A DNA stretch of 64,000 bases from Coriobacteriia bacterium (GTDB lineage: Bacteria > Actinomycetota > Coriobacteriia > Anaerosomatales > JAAXUF01), in assembly GCA_013334745.1 (NCBI GenBank), contig JAAXWY010000004.1:1-64000 (forward strand). The letters run 5' to 3'. Both the position numbers and the translations under genes were made by a program. The notes below the pieces were generated by a model. That model was not told the DNA's origin, did not search any database, and worked only from the letters and a program-made list of their open reading frames with translations. Shown piece by piece: positions 46,116-55,634 of this stretch (position 1 is its first letter; the number at the start of each line of letters is the position of its first letter).

Positions 46116-46912
46116 GTGGCCTGTCGGTCTCGGTTCGAGCGTACCTGCCGGGATTCACACTCGACACGGGGTGGGCCGTCACCAACGGGTTCACCGTGCT
46201 GTTGGGATACTCGGGCGCGGGCAAGTCCCTGACGCTGTCGGCGATCGCCGGGACGCTGCGTCCGGACGCGGGCAGGGTTGTCCTCGGCGGCGAGACGCTG
46301 TTCGATGCGACCGCAGGACTGTGGGTTCCTCCCCAAGCGCGCATGATCGGCTACGTCCCGCAAAACGCCCAGCTCTTCCCGCACATGAGCGTCGCCGATA
46401 ACGTCGCTTACGCACTCGTCCGCACCCCGCGCCGCGCGCGAGCCGAGCGGGTATCCACGACGCTCGACCGCCTTGGCATCGGGCAACTCGCGGCGAAGCT
46501 ACCGCATGAGTTGTCGGGCGGTCAGCGTCAGCGCGCGGCGCTCGCCAGGGTCATCGCTTCCGAGCCACGAGCGCTGCTGCTCGATGAGCCGCTGTCCGCA
46601 CTCGATCTTCCCGTCCGAGTGGAGATGCGCGAACTGCTGGCAGAGGTCCAAACCGAGCTGGACATACCGGTGGTGATGGTCACCCATGACCTGTATGAGG
46701 CGTGCTCTTTGGCCGACACGCTCGTCGTGTACTCCGGCACCGGCGTCGTACAGGTCGGGACCGCACGTGAGCTCATCGGTGACCCTGCTACCCCCGAGAT
46801 CCGGCGCCTGCTCCATGCGGCGGAGGTGCCTGACTCGGTGTTCGACCGTAAGGGACGTGGACAGAAGTCGGAACGGGTCATACCGTTCACCCGAAAGGAG
46901 CGGGTCGCATGA
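46112..46912 (+). CDS. modC: Molybdate ABC transporter ATPase ModC
   Basis: 266 residues. Walker A GYSGAGKS, signature LSGGQRQR, Walker B LLLDEPLSALD and the switch His in VTHD are present. It lacks the usual C-terminal molybdate-binding (TOBE/Mop) domain, being ~90 residues shorter than E. coli ModC; instead a separate Mop gene overlaps its end. Arrangement of modA, modB and modC is tight and uninterrupted. Confidence 0.93.
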   Translation: MSGLSVSVRAYLPGFTLDTGWAVTNGFTVLLGYSGAGKSLTLSAIAGTLRPDAGRVVLGGETLFDATAGLWVPPQARMIGYVPQNAQLFPHMSVADNVAYALVRTPRRARAERVSTTLDRLGIGQLAAKLPHELSGGQRQRAALARVIASEPRALLLDEPLSALDLPVRVEMRELLAEVQTELDIPVVMVTHDLYEACSLADTLVVYSGTGVVQVGTARELIGDPATPEIRRLLHAAEVPDSVFDRKGRGQKSERVIPFTRKERVA

Positions 46913-47118
46913 GACTCTCAGTCAGGAACCAACTCAAGGGCACGATCGTTTCGGTCACGCGCGGACCGATAACCGCGTTGGTCAAAGTCGAGCTTGGCGG
47001 TGGTCAATACGTCACGGCGACGCTTACCACCGAGGCCGCCGATGACCTCGAGCTGACGGAGGGCGCCGAGGTCACCGCGATGTTCAAGGCAAGCGCCGTC
47101 ATTCTCGGCGTGGAGTAG
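46909..47118 (+). CDS. mop: Molbindin (single Mop domain)
   Basis: 69 residues, a complete Mop/TOBE domain: LSVRNQLKGTIVSVTRGPITALVKVEL and 'FKASAVILG'. Molbindins form hexamers that store molybdate in the cytoplasm. The start overlaps the modC stop, so it acts as a detached TOBE domain for ModC or as a Mo buffer for NifQ. Confidence 0.92.
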   Translation: MRLSVRNQLKGTIVSVTRGPITALVKVELGGGQYVTATLTTEAADDLELTEGAEVTAMFKASAVILGVE

Positions 47119-47163
47119 TAGCACCGCGAGCCGCACGGCCAACCGCCGGACAAGGAGCCGTCG

Positions 47164-47628
47164 ATGCCAGAGCTTCGCCCGATCGGTACCATCCGCACGC
47201 CGTTCGCCGCCAAAGACGACGCACCGATCCAGGGAGCGTTTCGCCCGGAGGTGACCGGCACGGTCGAAGTGGACCCCGAGTTCGCAGCCGGACTGGCTGA
47301 CATCGACGGCTTCAGCCATCTCGTCTTGCTCTACGAGTTCGACCGGGCGGCGCCGGTGGAGATGGTGCGCCAGACCTTCCTCGGCGATGAGGTGCACGGG
47401 CTGTTCGCCACGCGTCACCCCGCGCGGCCTAATGCCATCGGGATGACCGTCGTGACGCTGATCTCGCGTGACGGCACGACGCTCACCGTCGGTGGGATCG
47501 ACGTGCTCGACGAGACGCCGCTGCTCGACATCAAGCCGTACATCCCGCGATTCGACAGCTTCCCCGACGCGAGCGAGGGCTGGCTCGAGGGTCGCCCCGA
47601 GCGGCCCAAGCCACCCGGTCGCGAGTAG
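47164..47628 (+). CDS. TrmO/TsaA-family protein (tRNA-Thr m6t6A37 methyltransferase-like)
   Basis: 154 residues, AAGGAG upstream. The conserved beta-barrel pattern of the family is seen: 'PIGTIRTPF', 'GTVEVDPEFAAGLADIDGFSHLVLLYEFD', 'ATRHPARPNAIGMTVV' and 'LDIKPYIPRFDSF'. It lacks the C-terminal domain of E. coli TrmO, so it is the short form. The short form is often found near metal-uptake genes, and a role in Mo metabolism instead of tRNA modification cannot be excluded. Last gene of the nifB-mod transcript; ends 17 bp from convergent nifQ. Confidence 0.85.
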   Translation: MPELRPIGTIRTPFAAKDDAPIQGAFRPEVTGTVEVDPEFAAGLADIDGFSHLVLLYEFDRAAPVEMVRQTFLGDEVHGLFATRHPARPNAIGMTVVTLISRDGTTLTVGGIDVLDETPLLDIKPYIPRFDSFPDASEGWLEGRPERPKPPGRE

Positions 47629-47645
47629 GACGCTGTCGTCCGGGG

Positions 47646-48082
47646 CTACTCCGGCCCGAAGCACTCCGAGTAGTCCGGGCATACGCCGCAGCTCGGCGAC
47701 TTGCAGGTGGCGAATCCGCCCCACCGGCACAGTCGGCGGTAGATGAACTTCTTCCAGCGCATATCCATGACGTTGTCGGCGGCCAGGGGCTCGAAGTACT
47801 CCTCGAGGAGTGCGCGCAGCACGCCCCTCCTCTCAAGCGCGAGGTCACGCCACAGGTGTTGCTCCCCGAGGCAGCCCGCTGCGACCGCGCGCGCGATGCG
47901 GTGGCGGTCATCCGAGTCCACACCCGGTGTCGCGTCGCGCTCGAGTAGCTCAACGAGCGCATCGAACTCGACGCGTCGCTCAGCTACCTGAGCCGCGAAT
48001 CGCGATTCGGGGCCCTCTGGTCCGAGGAGGTCGGCGACGGCGGCATCCAGATCCGGTTGCGTGCGCTCAAACGCCACTGACC

Positions 48083-48086
<4 letters not shown>
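47646..48086 (-). CDS. nifQ: NifQ, molybdenum donor for FeMo-cofactor
   Basis: 146 residues, GTG start overlapping the nifA stop. The C-terminal signature Cys128-x4-Cys133-x2-Cys136-x5-Cys142 is intact, and the preceding 'DNVMDMRWKKFIYRRLC' fits the family. NifQ holds a Mo-Fe-S cluster and gives Mo to NifEN. The N-terminal ~50 residues are less conserved. It is cotranscribed with nifA, opposite to the other nif genes and next to the molybdate uptake genes. Confidence 0.9.
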
Positions 48087-49618
<1,532 letters not shown>

Positions 49619-49739
49619 GCAGGCAGTCAACCACGCCCGTGTTTCCAGAGCGTGGCGCTGCGGTTACGGGACGGCGACGGGAGCCCCGGTGCTGGCGGCC
49701 CTCAGGAGGCGATTGGTTGGCTGACGGGTGCCGTTCGAG

Positions 49740-50165
49740 CTACTTGACCTCGACCAGCGTGATCTCGAACGTCAGGTCCTGGCCGGCCAGGGGGTGATTG
49801 AAGTCGAGCACGATCTTCTCGTCATCAACCTCGGTGATGAGCGCGGGAACGCGACGGCCGTCCTCGCCCTCGAGCTCCACGGCCCAGCCAGCCTCGGGGT
49901 TGGCGTCGGGCGGAAAGGCATCGCGCGGGAACGTCTGCAGTCCCTCGGGGCGGTGCTCTCCGTACGCCTCGGCTGCGGGAATGGTTACCGTGGCGGTCTC
50001 GCCGAGCTCAAGCCCGGACACAGCCGAGTCGAAACCGGGGATGACCGCGCCGGTGCCGATAACGAACTCGAGGGGGTCGCGACCCTCGCTCGAGTCGAAT
50101 ACTGAGCCGTCGGACAGCGTGCCTGTGTAGTTCACCAAGACGGTGTCGCCAGAGAGTGGTGCCAT
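49740..50165 (-). CDS. FKBP-type peptidyl-prolyl isomerase (SlyD-like)
   Basis: 141 residues from the ATG at 50165, AAGGAGG upstream; the frame continues further but the upstream part is not protein-like. The FKBP fold with an insert-in-flap domain is shown by DTVLVNYTGTLSDGSVFDSS, VIPGFDSAVSGLELGE and 'EAYGEHRPEGL'. The metal-binding His-rich tail of E. coli SlyD is missing. It folds proline-containing proteins in the cytoplasm. It is not linked functionally to nif genes by sequence. Confidence 0.9.
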   Translation of the reverse strand: MAPLSGDTVLVNYTGTLSDGSVFDSSEGRDPLEFVIGTGAVIPGFDSAVSGLELGETATVTIPAAEAYGEHRPEGLQTFPRDAFPPDANPEAGWAVELEGEDGRRVPALITEVDDEKIVLDFNHPLAGQDLTFEITLVEVK

Positions 50166-50360
50166 GACAAGGGCCTCCTTGGAGGTTGGGGAAATCGAAT
50201 TCCGCACACTGTATCGTAAACGCCCGAGATTATTCGGACTCAACTATCAAGCATTCCCATCATTAGCCGATTCTCATCATTGATGGTGAACACGCTCGTG
50301 CGGTCGGTTATGATGCCGTTGACCGTCCGGGGGTACTGGCAAAACGCGCAGGGGAGCGGA

Positions 50361-50564
50361 ATGGGCAAGTTATACGACTACTGCCAGCGGGTGCAGCAGC
50401 ATATCGAGTCCAACGGTCTGGATATCTACAAGTCCCGCGGAGAGATCGCCATGAGGTGTGGTTTCCTCATGCCGCTGGTCAAGCCGGACGATCCTGACGA
50501 TGCGCAGAAGATCCAGGCGCTGCGAGAGGCAGCCCGGGAACTCTTCGGGTTGAACCTGGAGTAG
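50361..50564 (+). CDS. Small protein of unknown function
   Basis: 67 residues from the ATG at 50361, preceded by AGGGGAGCGG; in-frame starts upstream (50280) have no ribosome site. It is a soluble, mainly helical, charged protein with two Cys (YDYCQRV and MRCGFLM). 'SRGEIAMRCGFLMPLVKPDDPDD' suggests a short helix-turn-helix-like region, but the similarity is weak. It precedes the large cytochrome gene by 42 bp and may share its transcript. Confidence 0.6.
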   Translation: MGKLYDYCQRVQQHIESNGLDIYKSRGEIAMRCGFLMPLVKPDDPDDAQKIQALREAARELFGLNLE

Positions 50565-50606
50565 TACTCCAATGCTTCCAGGCGATTCCCGCCGCGAGGA
50601 CTGGCA

Positions 50607-53600
50607 GTGAGCTCCGGCGGACCCGTGGATACGGGTTGGCGCTCGCCGTTCTCGGACCCGAAACCAGACCCAAAGGCCGAGCGCGCACGTAAGGCGCGCC
50701 CGTGGATCATCCTTGTCGCGGTGATCGCTGTCGTCGCGTTCGCATGGGGCTGGAATCCTCCCACCACGAACGTGCACAAGTTCTCGAAGGCCAGCGATTA
50801 CAAGCCGGACCGCGAGAGCGGCTGCACCAATTCCGGCAAGGGCTGTCACGGCGCCGAGAAGACCTACCGTGACTTCAACGTCTATCACCCCAACGCCAAG
50901 TGCACGACCTGCCACGACTATCAGGGCGTCGGCTGCATTCCGTGCCACATGCCGCCCGAGAAGGAGTGTCAGCTCTGCCACGACGGGTCGATGGAGCGCG
51001 CGGCCGACGTGGTCAAGCTGACCGACCCCTACCCGCGCGGGCACTATCGCGAGACCACCCACACAGCCATGGGTACGCCCATGGACGAGCCCGTTCGCGC
51101 ATCCGAGGAGGGCAAGGCGTCCGCGAAGTGCGAGGACTGTCACTCGCGCGATCTCGCCGCCTCGCACACCGACGTTCCTTCGGTGGCGGGAAGCGAGTAC
51201 AAGGGCGGTGTTGGCTGCGGAGAGTGCCATAACGACGTGCGCGCCAACGGTCTGGCCGAGGTGCTCTCGGACTGGAAGGGCCGCGCCTGCGAGGACTGCC
51301 ACAAGACCGGCTCATCCTCGCCGCAGCACGGTACGACATCGCTTGAGGTGGCCGAGGCCAAGAGCCCGCTCTCATGCGGGGATACCGGCTTGGGCTGCCA
51401 CAGCGTCAACGACCTGCACCTCATCCACGCCGACAAGCCCAAGACCTGCTCCGGGGAAGCCGAGGAGGGTGAAGGTTCGTGTCACGTGATCGGCGCGGAG
51501 GCCGCGAAGCCTAACGCGATCACGTGCGGCGGCGAGGATGACGAGACCTGCCACCTGTACTACGTGAACGACTCCTACACTCATGCGCGCGACATCGAAG
51601 TGCACTCACCGGCCGGGTCACTCGCGGCAGACACCTCGTTCGGCGACGCGCCCTGCGGTCGCTGCCACTTCATGGACAACGACGGAACCAGTCTCGTCGT
51701 CGAGCACGAATTGGCGACGTCTGAGATGTCCGGTGAGCCGGGCAATGTCTGCGTGAACTGCCACAACAACGAAGCCGCTGTCGTCGCCGTGCAGGACAGC
51801 TGGCCCGAGCGCGCGACGAGCGAGGCGTGCTCGACGTGTCACGGCAAGGCCGGTCTGCCCGAGGCGCACTCGGGTGACGTGGCGGCCGCCCACGCCGAGA
51901 CCAGCGGGGGCTGCTCGGAGTCGGGCGCCGGATGTCATCCCACCGACGACCTCTCCGAGGTCGGCGCTCCCACGACGACAGCGAACATCCATCGCGACTG
52001 CCTGCGCTGCCATGACTGGACGAAGGCAGACGGCAATCAGGCGTACAACCCCGAGAAGCGCACCTGCGGCGAGGGCCGCGACTGTCATTCAGCCAGCGGC
52101 AGCTACGTGGTGGCCACCGACGTGCACAACGGCGGCGGCGGTCTGGCGGACGGCACCGACTCCGCACACCACGCAGCGCGCGCAGCGCAGGCCACGGCCA
52201 CCTGGGACGACACTGCGGCCGGCACGAAGACGGCGTGCGGCTCGTGTCACAGCATGATTCTTGGCACCGAGCACTCGCGTACATACGCGAGCCCCGCGCG
52301 CGGCCGATCGACGTTGTGCTCGCGATGCCACAACGCCGCCGAGGATGTCTCGGAGGTGGTCAAGGCGAGCTGGACGCAGAAGGCCGGCACCGGCGCGTGC
52401 CGGGCCTGCCACGTTGCCGGTTCCACACGCGCCATCCATGCATCGATCGAGACCTCGCACGTAGCAACCGAACTCTCCGCCAGCGGCACTCCGCAAAACG
52501 GGGCATGCGCGCGGGGCGGTTGCCACGCGTCGCTTGACCTGCGCGTACTGCATCGCGGCGTGGGCTGCACCGCAGACGGCTGCCACTCGACGCAGGCAAG
52601 CATCTTCGGTGGGACCATCACAAGTTGCGGCGGCGTCGACTCGAGCATCGCCTGCCACGCGGGCTTCTCGGAGAACACGCACTTCACTGACCACGACGCG
52701 AACCGGTCCGGCACCGTCAACGGGGTCGCGTACGTCGACGGCAAGAACGTCGGCTGCTTCGGCTGCCACGTGACCGACCTGCGCGTGGAGCACGAGAACG
52801 CGCGTCAGGCCGGCACGCTCGAGGGCGGCGGTTCGAGCAGCTGCGCGATATGCCACGAGCAGACAGCGGGTGCGGGCTCGTACGCCGGCGCAACCGCGGT
52901 CAAGCGTGCGATCGCCGACCGTGATGCGCGTTGCGCGTCGTGTCACGCGAGCGGGAGCAAGCACGACACGGCCGCCGCCGCGGCGTCGGCGCACAAGAAC
53001 ACCTCGACGGCCCCCACGCTTCCTGCCGGCAGCGTGTGGTCCGACCCGCTTGACGACTGGAAGGCAGCCTTCGACGGCGTCACCGGCTCGGGCCACAATG
53101 CGCTCTCAGCCGAGCTCGTGGGCGGCGCCGTCCAAAAGCTGTTCCCGGAGTCCACCTTCAGCATCGAGGGCACGACCTACGTGTGGGCGCTGCCTCCCAA
53201 CTCGGGGCAGACGAAATGGCTCATCGCCGCACCGTTCCCGCCGGGCGCAACCGACACCACCGAGTCGATCCGTCACATTCGCATGACGTGCGCGGACTGC
53301 CACACGCTGCCGGCCGGCATGAACGGGCCGCACGGCTCGGCGGTTCCCATCGCCATCGACCCCGCGTACAGCCAGACCGAGTACGCGAACCCCTCGCGCG
53401 ACGTCAGTCAGTTCCAAGCGACCGGCACCAGGCGTGTTGTGTGCTTCAAGTGTCACCCGATCTACTCGGGCGGTATCGAGGGCACGACGACGCCGGGCGG
53501 CGCATCGCTGCATGCGAGGCACGTGACGCACCCCGACCTCGACCCGTCGAGCAAGCACTACAAGGGCGAGACGTGCGTGGACTGCCACGTGCGCATCCCG

Positions 53601-53843
53601 CACGCCTGGAAGCGCCCGCGCATGCTCATCCGCACGGTCGTCACCACAGATGGAGCCACACCCGATGCGTTCCCGTACGTGAGTACGGGGCACGACGGGT
53701 TGCTCGGAATACGTCTGCGCAGCTTCAATCCGCAGACGCAGTTGCGTTCGAGTTCGTGCGTGGTGGGCAGCTGCCATCCGGCCAGCAGTCCCACTCGCCA
53801 CCCCCGTCCGTCGGACGTTCCGACGGCGACGTATTGGCCGTAA
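50607..53843 (+). CDS. Very large multihaem c-type cytochrome
   Basis: 1078 residues from the GTG at 50607. A short cytoplasmic N-terminus, one membrane helix (~29-46) and a long outside domain. I count 19 canonical CxxCH sites (such as CTTCH, CIPCH, CGRCH, CFKCH) and 10 with longer spacing (CX4CH: CARGGCH, CTADGCH, CVVGSCH; CX5CH: CGEGRDCH; CX6CH three times; CX7, CX8 and CX10). If all bind haem, there are 29. It would be tethered to the membrane and could move electrons across the wall. No porin or NHL partner is adjacent. The next gene is a haem-motif sensor. Confidence 0.92.
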   Translation: MSSGGPVDTGWRSPFSDPKPDPKAERARKARPWIILVAVIAVVAFAWGWNPPTTNVHKFSKASDYKPDRESGCTNSGKGCHGAEKTYRDFNVYHPNAKCTTCHDYQGVGCIPCHMPPEKECQLCHDGSMERAADVVKLTDPYPRGHYRETTHTAMGTPMDEPVRASEEGKASAKCEDCHSRDLAASHTDVPSVAGSEYKGGVGCGECHNDVRANGLAEVLSDWKGRACEDCHKTGSSSPQHGTTSLEVAEAKSPLSCGDTGLGCHSVNDLHLIHADKPKTCSGEAEEGEGSCHVIGAEAAKPNAITCGGEDDETCHLYYVNDSYTHARDIEVHSPAGSLAADTSFGDAPCGRCHFMDNDGTSLVVEHELATSEMSGEPGNVCVNCHNNEAAVVAVQDSWPERATSEACSTCHGKAGLPEAHSGDVAAAHAETSGGCSESGAGCHPTDDLSEVGAPTTTANIHRDCLRCHDWTKADGNQAYNPEKRTCGEGRDCHSASGSYVVATDVHNGGGGLADGTDSAHHAARAAQATATWDDTAAGTKTACGSCHSMILGTEHSRTYASPARGRSTLCSRCHNAAEDVSEVVKASWTQKAGTGACRACHVAGSTRAIHASIETSHVATELSASGTPQNGACARGGCHASLDLRVLHRGVGCTADGCHSTQASIFGGTITSCGGVDSSIACHAGFSENTHFTDHDANRSGTVNGVAYVDGKNVGCFGCHVTDLRVEHENARQAGTLEGGGSSSCAICHEQTAGAGSYAGATAVKRAIADRDARCASCHASGSKHDTAAAAASAHKNTSTAPTLPAGSVWSDPLDDWKAAFDGVTGSGHNALSAELVGGAVQKLFPESTFSIEGTTYVWALPPNSGQTKWLIAAPFPPGATDTTESIRHIRMTCADCHTLPAGMNGPHGSAVPIAIDPAYSQTEYANPSRDVSQFQATGTRRVVCFKCHPIYSGGIEGTTTPGGASLHARHVTHPDLDPSSKHYKGETCVDCHVRIPHAWKRPRMLIRTVVTTDGATPDAFPYVSTGHDGLLGIRLRSFNPQTQLRSSSCVVGSCHPASSPTRHPRPSDVPTATYWP

Positions 53844-53910
53844 CCTGATTGTAGATAAACGGGTACACTTGCTGGCAAGCGGCGAAGGGCCGCCTTGGGG
53901 AGGGAAGTCA

Positions 53911-54828
53911 ATGAAGGTCACGTCAATTCGCACCAAGATGCTGGTCGGGGTCGTTGCACTCAATCTGATCGGCGGACTGCTGGTCATCGTCTATCTTCAC
54001 CAGTCGCTCTCCGGAGGTCTGGACGTGTGGGCGCAGGAGTCGCTCGACGTGGGTACCGCGTCGTGGACCGAGCTCAACAGCATCGCCGCCGATGAGTTCG
54101 GCGACTTCACCGACCCAAAGAACGCAACCAAGTACGTCGAAGCGCTCAAGGGCATCTCGGGTGCTGATTTCGGTCTCATGATGGACAAGGAAGCCATCGA
54201 CCAGAAGACCTACGAGAAGCAGCTCGATGCGGCAGGTAAGCCGAGCAACTTCGATGAGCGCGACAATTTCGTCATGGTTGCTTCGACCGACGAGGCCGTT
54301 GCCGAGAAGATGCAGCTCAAGACCACGACGGCAGCTGATGTACCCGAGATCGGCAAGATCGTCGGTATCGAGAACGGCGCATGCCTCGGCGCGTGCCACC
54401 AGACGATCAAGCAGGAGGGCGACTTCTGGAAGGTCGCCTGGAGTGACGACGGCGACAGCCGCACACACGTCGTGATCCCGGTCACCGACAAGGCCGGCAA
54501 GCAGGTGGGCGTTCTGTACGCGATCGACAACATCACTCCGCAGGCCGAAGAGGCCAAGTGGGTCATCTACAGCACCATGATCGCCATCGGCCTCACGCTC
54601 TTCATCGTCACGCTGGTCATCGGCGCCATGCTCGACCTGTGGGTCTTCAAGCGCCTGAACTACATGATCAACAGCATGGAGGACCTCTCCATGCGCGTCG
54701 CCGGTGGCGACTTCTACGCGAAGTACCAGCCCAGCGGGCTCGACGATGAGATCGGGAAGTTCGAGAAGTTCTTCGAGCGGTTCCTCGACCTCATGACCGC
54801 GACGCTGCGTTCGCTCGTCGACAAGTAG
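53911..54828 (+). CDS. Membrane sensor with one haem-binding motif and HAMP
   Basis: 305 residues, GGGAGG upstream. Two membrane helices (~9-30 and ~220-245) enclose an outside sensor domain of ~190 residues with a single CX3CH motif (Cys158, Cys162, His163; CLGACH). A HAMP-type linker follows, then a helix of ~40 residues, and the protein ends: there is no kinase, methyl-accepting or GGDEF output. This Tll0287-like/PAS haem sensor may report redox state to a separate partner, or be an electron carrier. It follows the giant cytochrome gene by 67 bp. Confidence 0.8.
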   Translation: MKVTSIRTKMLVGVVALNLIGGLLVIVYLHQSLSGGLDVWAQESLDVGTASWTELNSIAADEFGDFTDPKNATKYVEALKGISGADFGLMMDKEAIDQKTYEKQLDAAGKPSNFDERDNFVMVASTDEAVAEKMQLKTTTAADVPEIGKIVGIENGACLGACHQTIKQEGDFWKVAWSDDGDSRTHVVIPVTDKAGKQVGVLYAIDNITPQAEEAKWVIYSTMIAIGLTLFIVTLVIGAMLDLWVFKRLNYMINSMEDLSMRVAGGDFYAKYQPSGLDDEIGKFEKFFERFLDLMTATLRSLVDK

Positions 54829-54834
54829 GCCGAC

Positions 54835-55050
54835 ATGGCCGGCTGGTACGAGCCGATAACGGGCAAGTGCAGCTGGTGGCGTGAGTCGGTGCACGAAGAC
54901 GACGCGCACGACATCACAATCAAGGCCGCGAAGAAGCGGGTCGAGTGTATGTGCTCGATCGAAGGCCATGGCTGGAACTACATCCAGTCGGAACTTCCAT
55001 CGGATTGCCCTGAGGCGATCCGATGCCGCTATTACATCAAGAGCGGCTAG
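54835..55050 (+). CDS. Small Cys/Trp-rich protein of unknown function
   Basis: 71 residues, starting 6 bp after the sensor gene, so almost certainly cotranscribed. Five Cys (12, 38, 40, 58, 64), several Trp, no signal peptide. The Cys pattern could bind zinc or a cluster. The gene pair suggests that it works with the sensor, but no family is recognised. Confidence 0.55.
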   Translation: MAGWYEPITGKCSWWRESVHEDDAHDITIKAAKKRVECMCSIEGHGWNYIQSELPSDCPEAIRCRYYIKSG

Positions 55051-55111
55051 CAGGGCGATTCAGAGCGGGGGCGGTTGATGCCGGCCCCGCCATGTGGTAA
55101 TACTTCATGCC

Positions 55112-55564
55112 ATGAACAATATTCCCCATAAAGCAAATGCGGGTGCCGATGAGGCAGCCCAGATCGGTCGTGAGTTGCGCGCCTTCTGGCACGGGCTCAT
55201 CCGCGAGAGCGAGCGGGCGGCGCAGATCGACCGCCAGCAGTACTGGGCGCTCAGTTCGCTCTCCGACGGGCCGCTGCGGATGACCGCCCTCGCCGAGCGC
55301 ATGCAGACGTCGCAGGCGTCGCTGACCGGCATCGTCGACCGTCTCGAGGAGCGCGGCCACGTCGCGCGCGTTCGCTCCAGCGAGGACCGGCGCGTCGTGG
55401 AGGTCGAGATCACCGAGTCGGGGGTCGCCGAGCTGGCGCGGACCCGCGACCTGTTCTCGGCCAAGCTCGAGGCGAAGCTCAAACCCCTGACCGACTCCGA
55501 GCGTACCGCGTTTCTCGCGACGCTTCGCACGCTCAACGCTGTGTCCGATTCCCACTGCGGGTGA
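55112..55564 (+). CDS. MarR-family transcriptional regulator
   Basis: 150 residues from the ATG at 55112. Winged-helix domain with 'LAERMQTSQASLTGIVDRLEERGHVARVRSSEDRRVVEVEITESG'. A -35-like TTGATG (55075-55080), spacer 17 and TAATAC (55098-55103) lie upstream, so the start of transcription would be within a few bases of the ATG; no Shine-Dalgarno is seen. This is the second apparently leaderless MarR gene. It precedes an MFS exporter gene by 70 bp and probably controls it. Confidence 0.85.
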   Translation: MNNIPHKANAGADEAAQIGRELRAFWHGLIRESERAAQIDRQQYWALSSLSDGPLRMTALAERMQTSQASLTGIVDRLEERGHVARVRSSEDRRVVEVEITESGVAELARTRDLFSAKLEAKLKPLTDSERTAFLATLRTLNAVSDSHCG

Positions 55565-55634
55565 TGACCCGGCGTCAGACACCGCCGACGACCGTCCGCT
55601 GACCCACCCCGTCCACCGCAAGGAGAGCCCCCGA

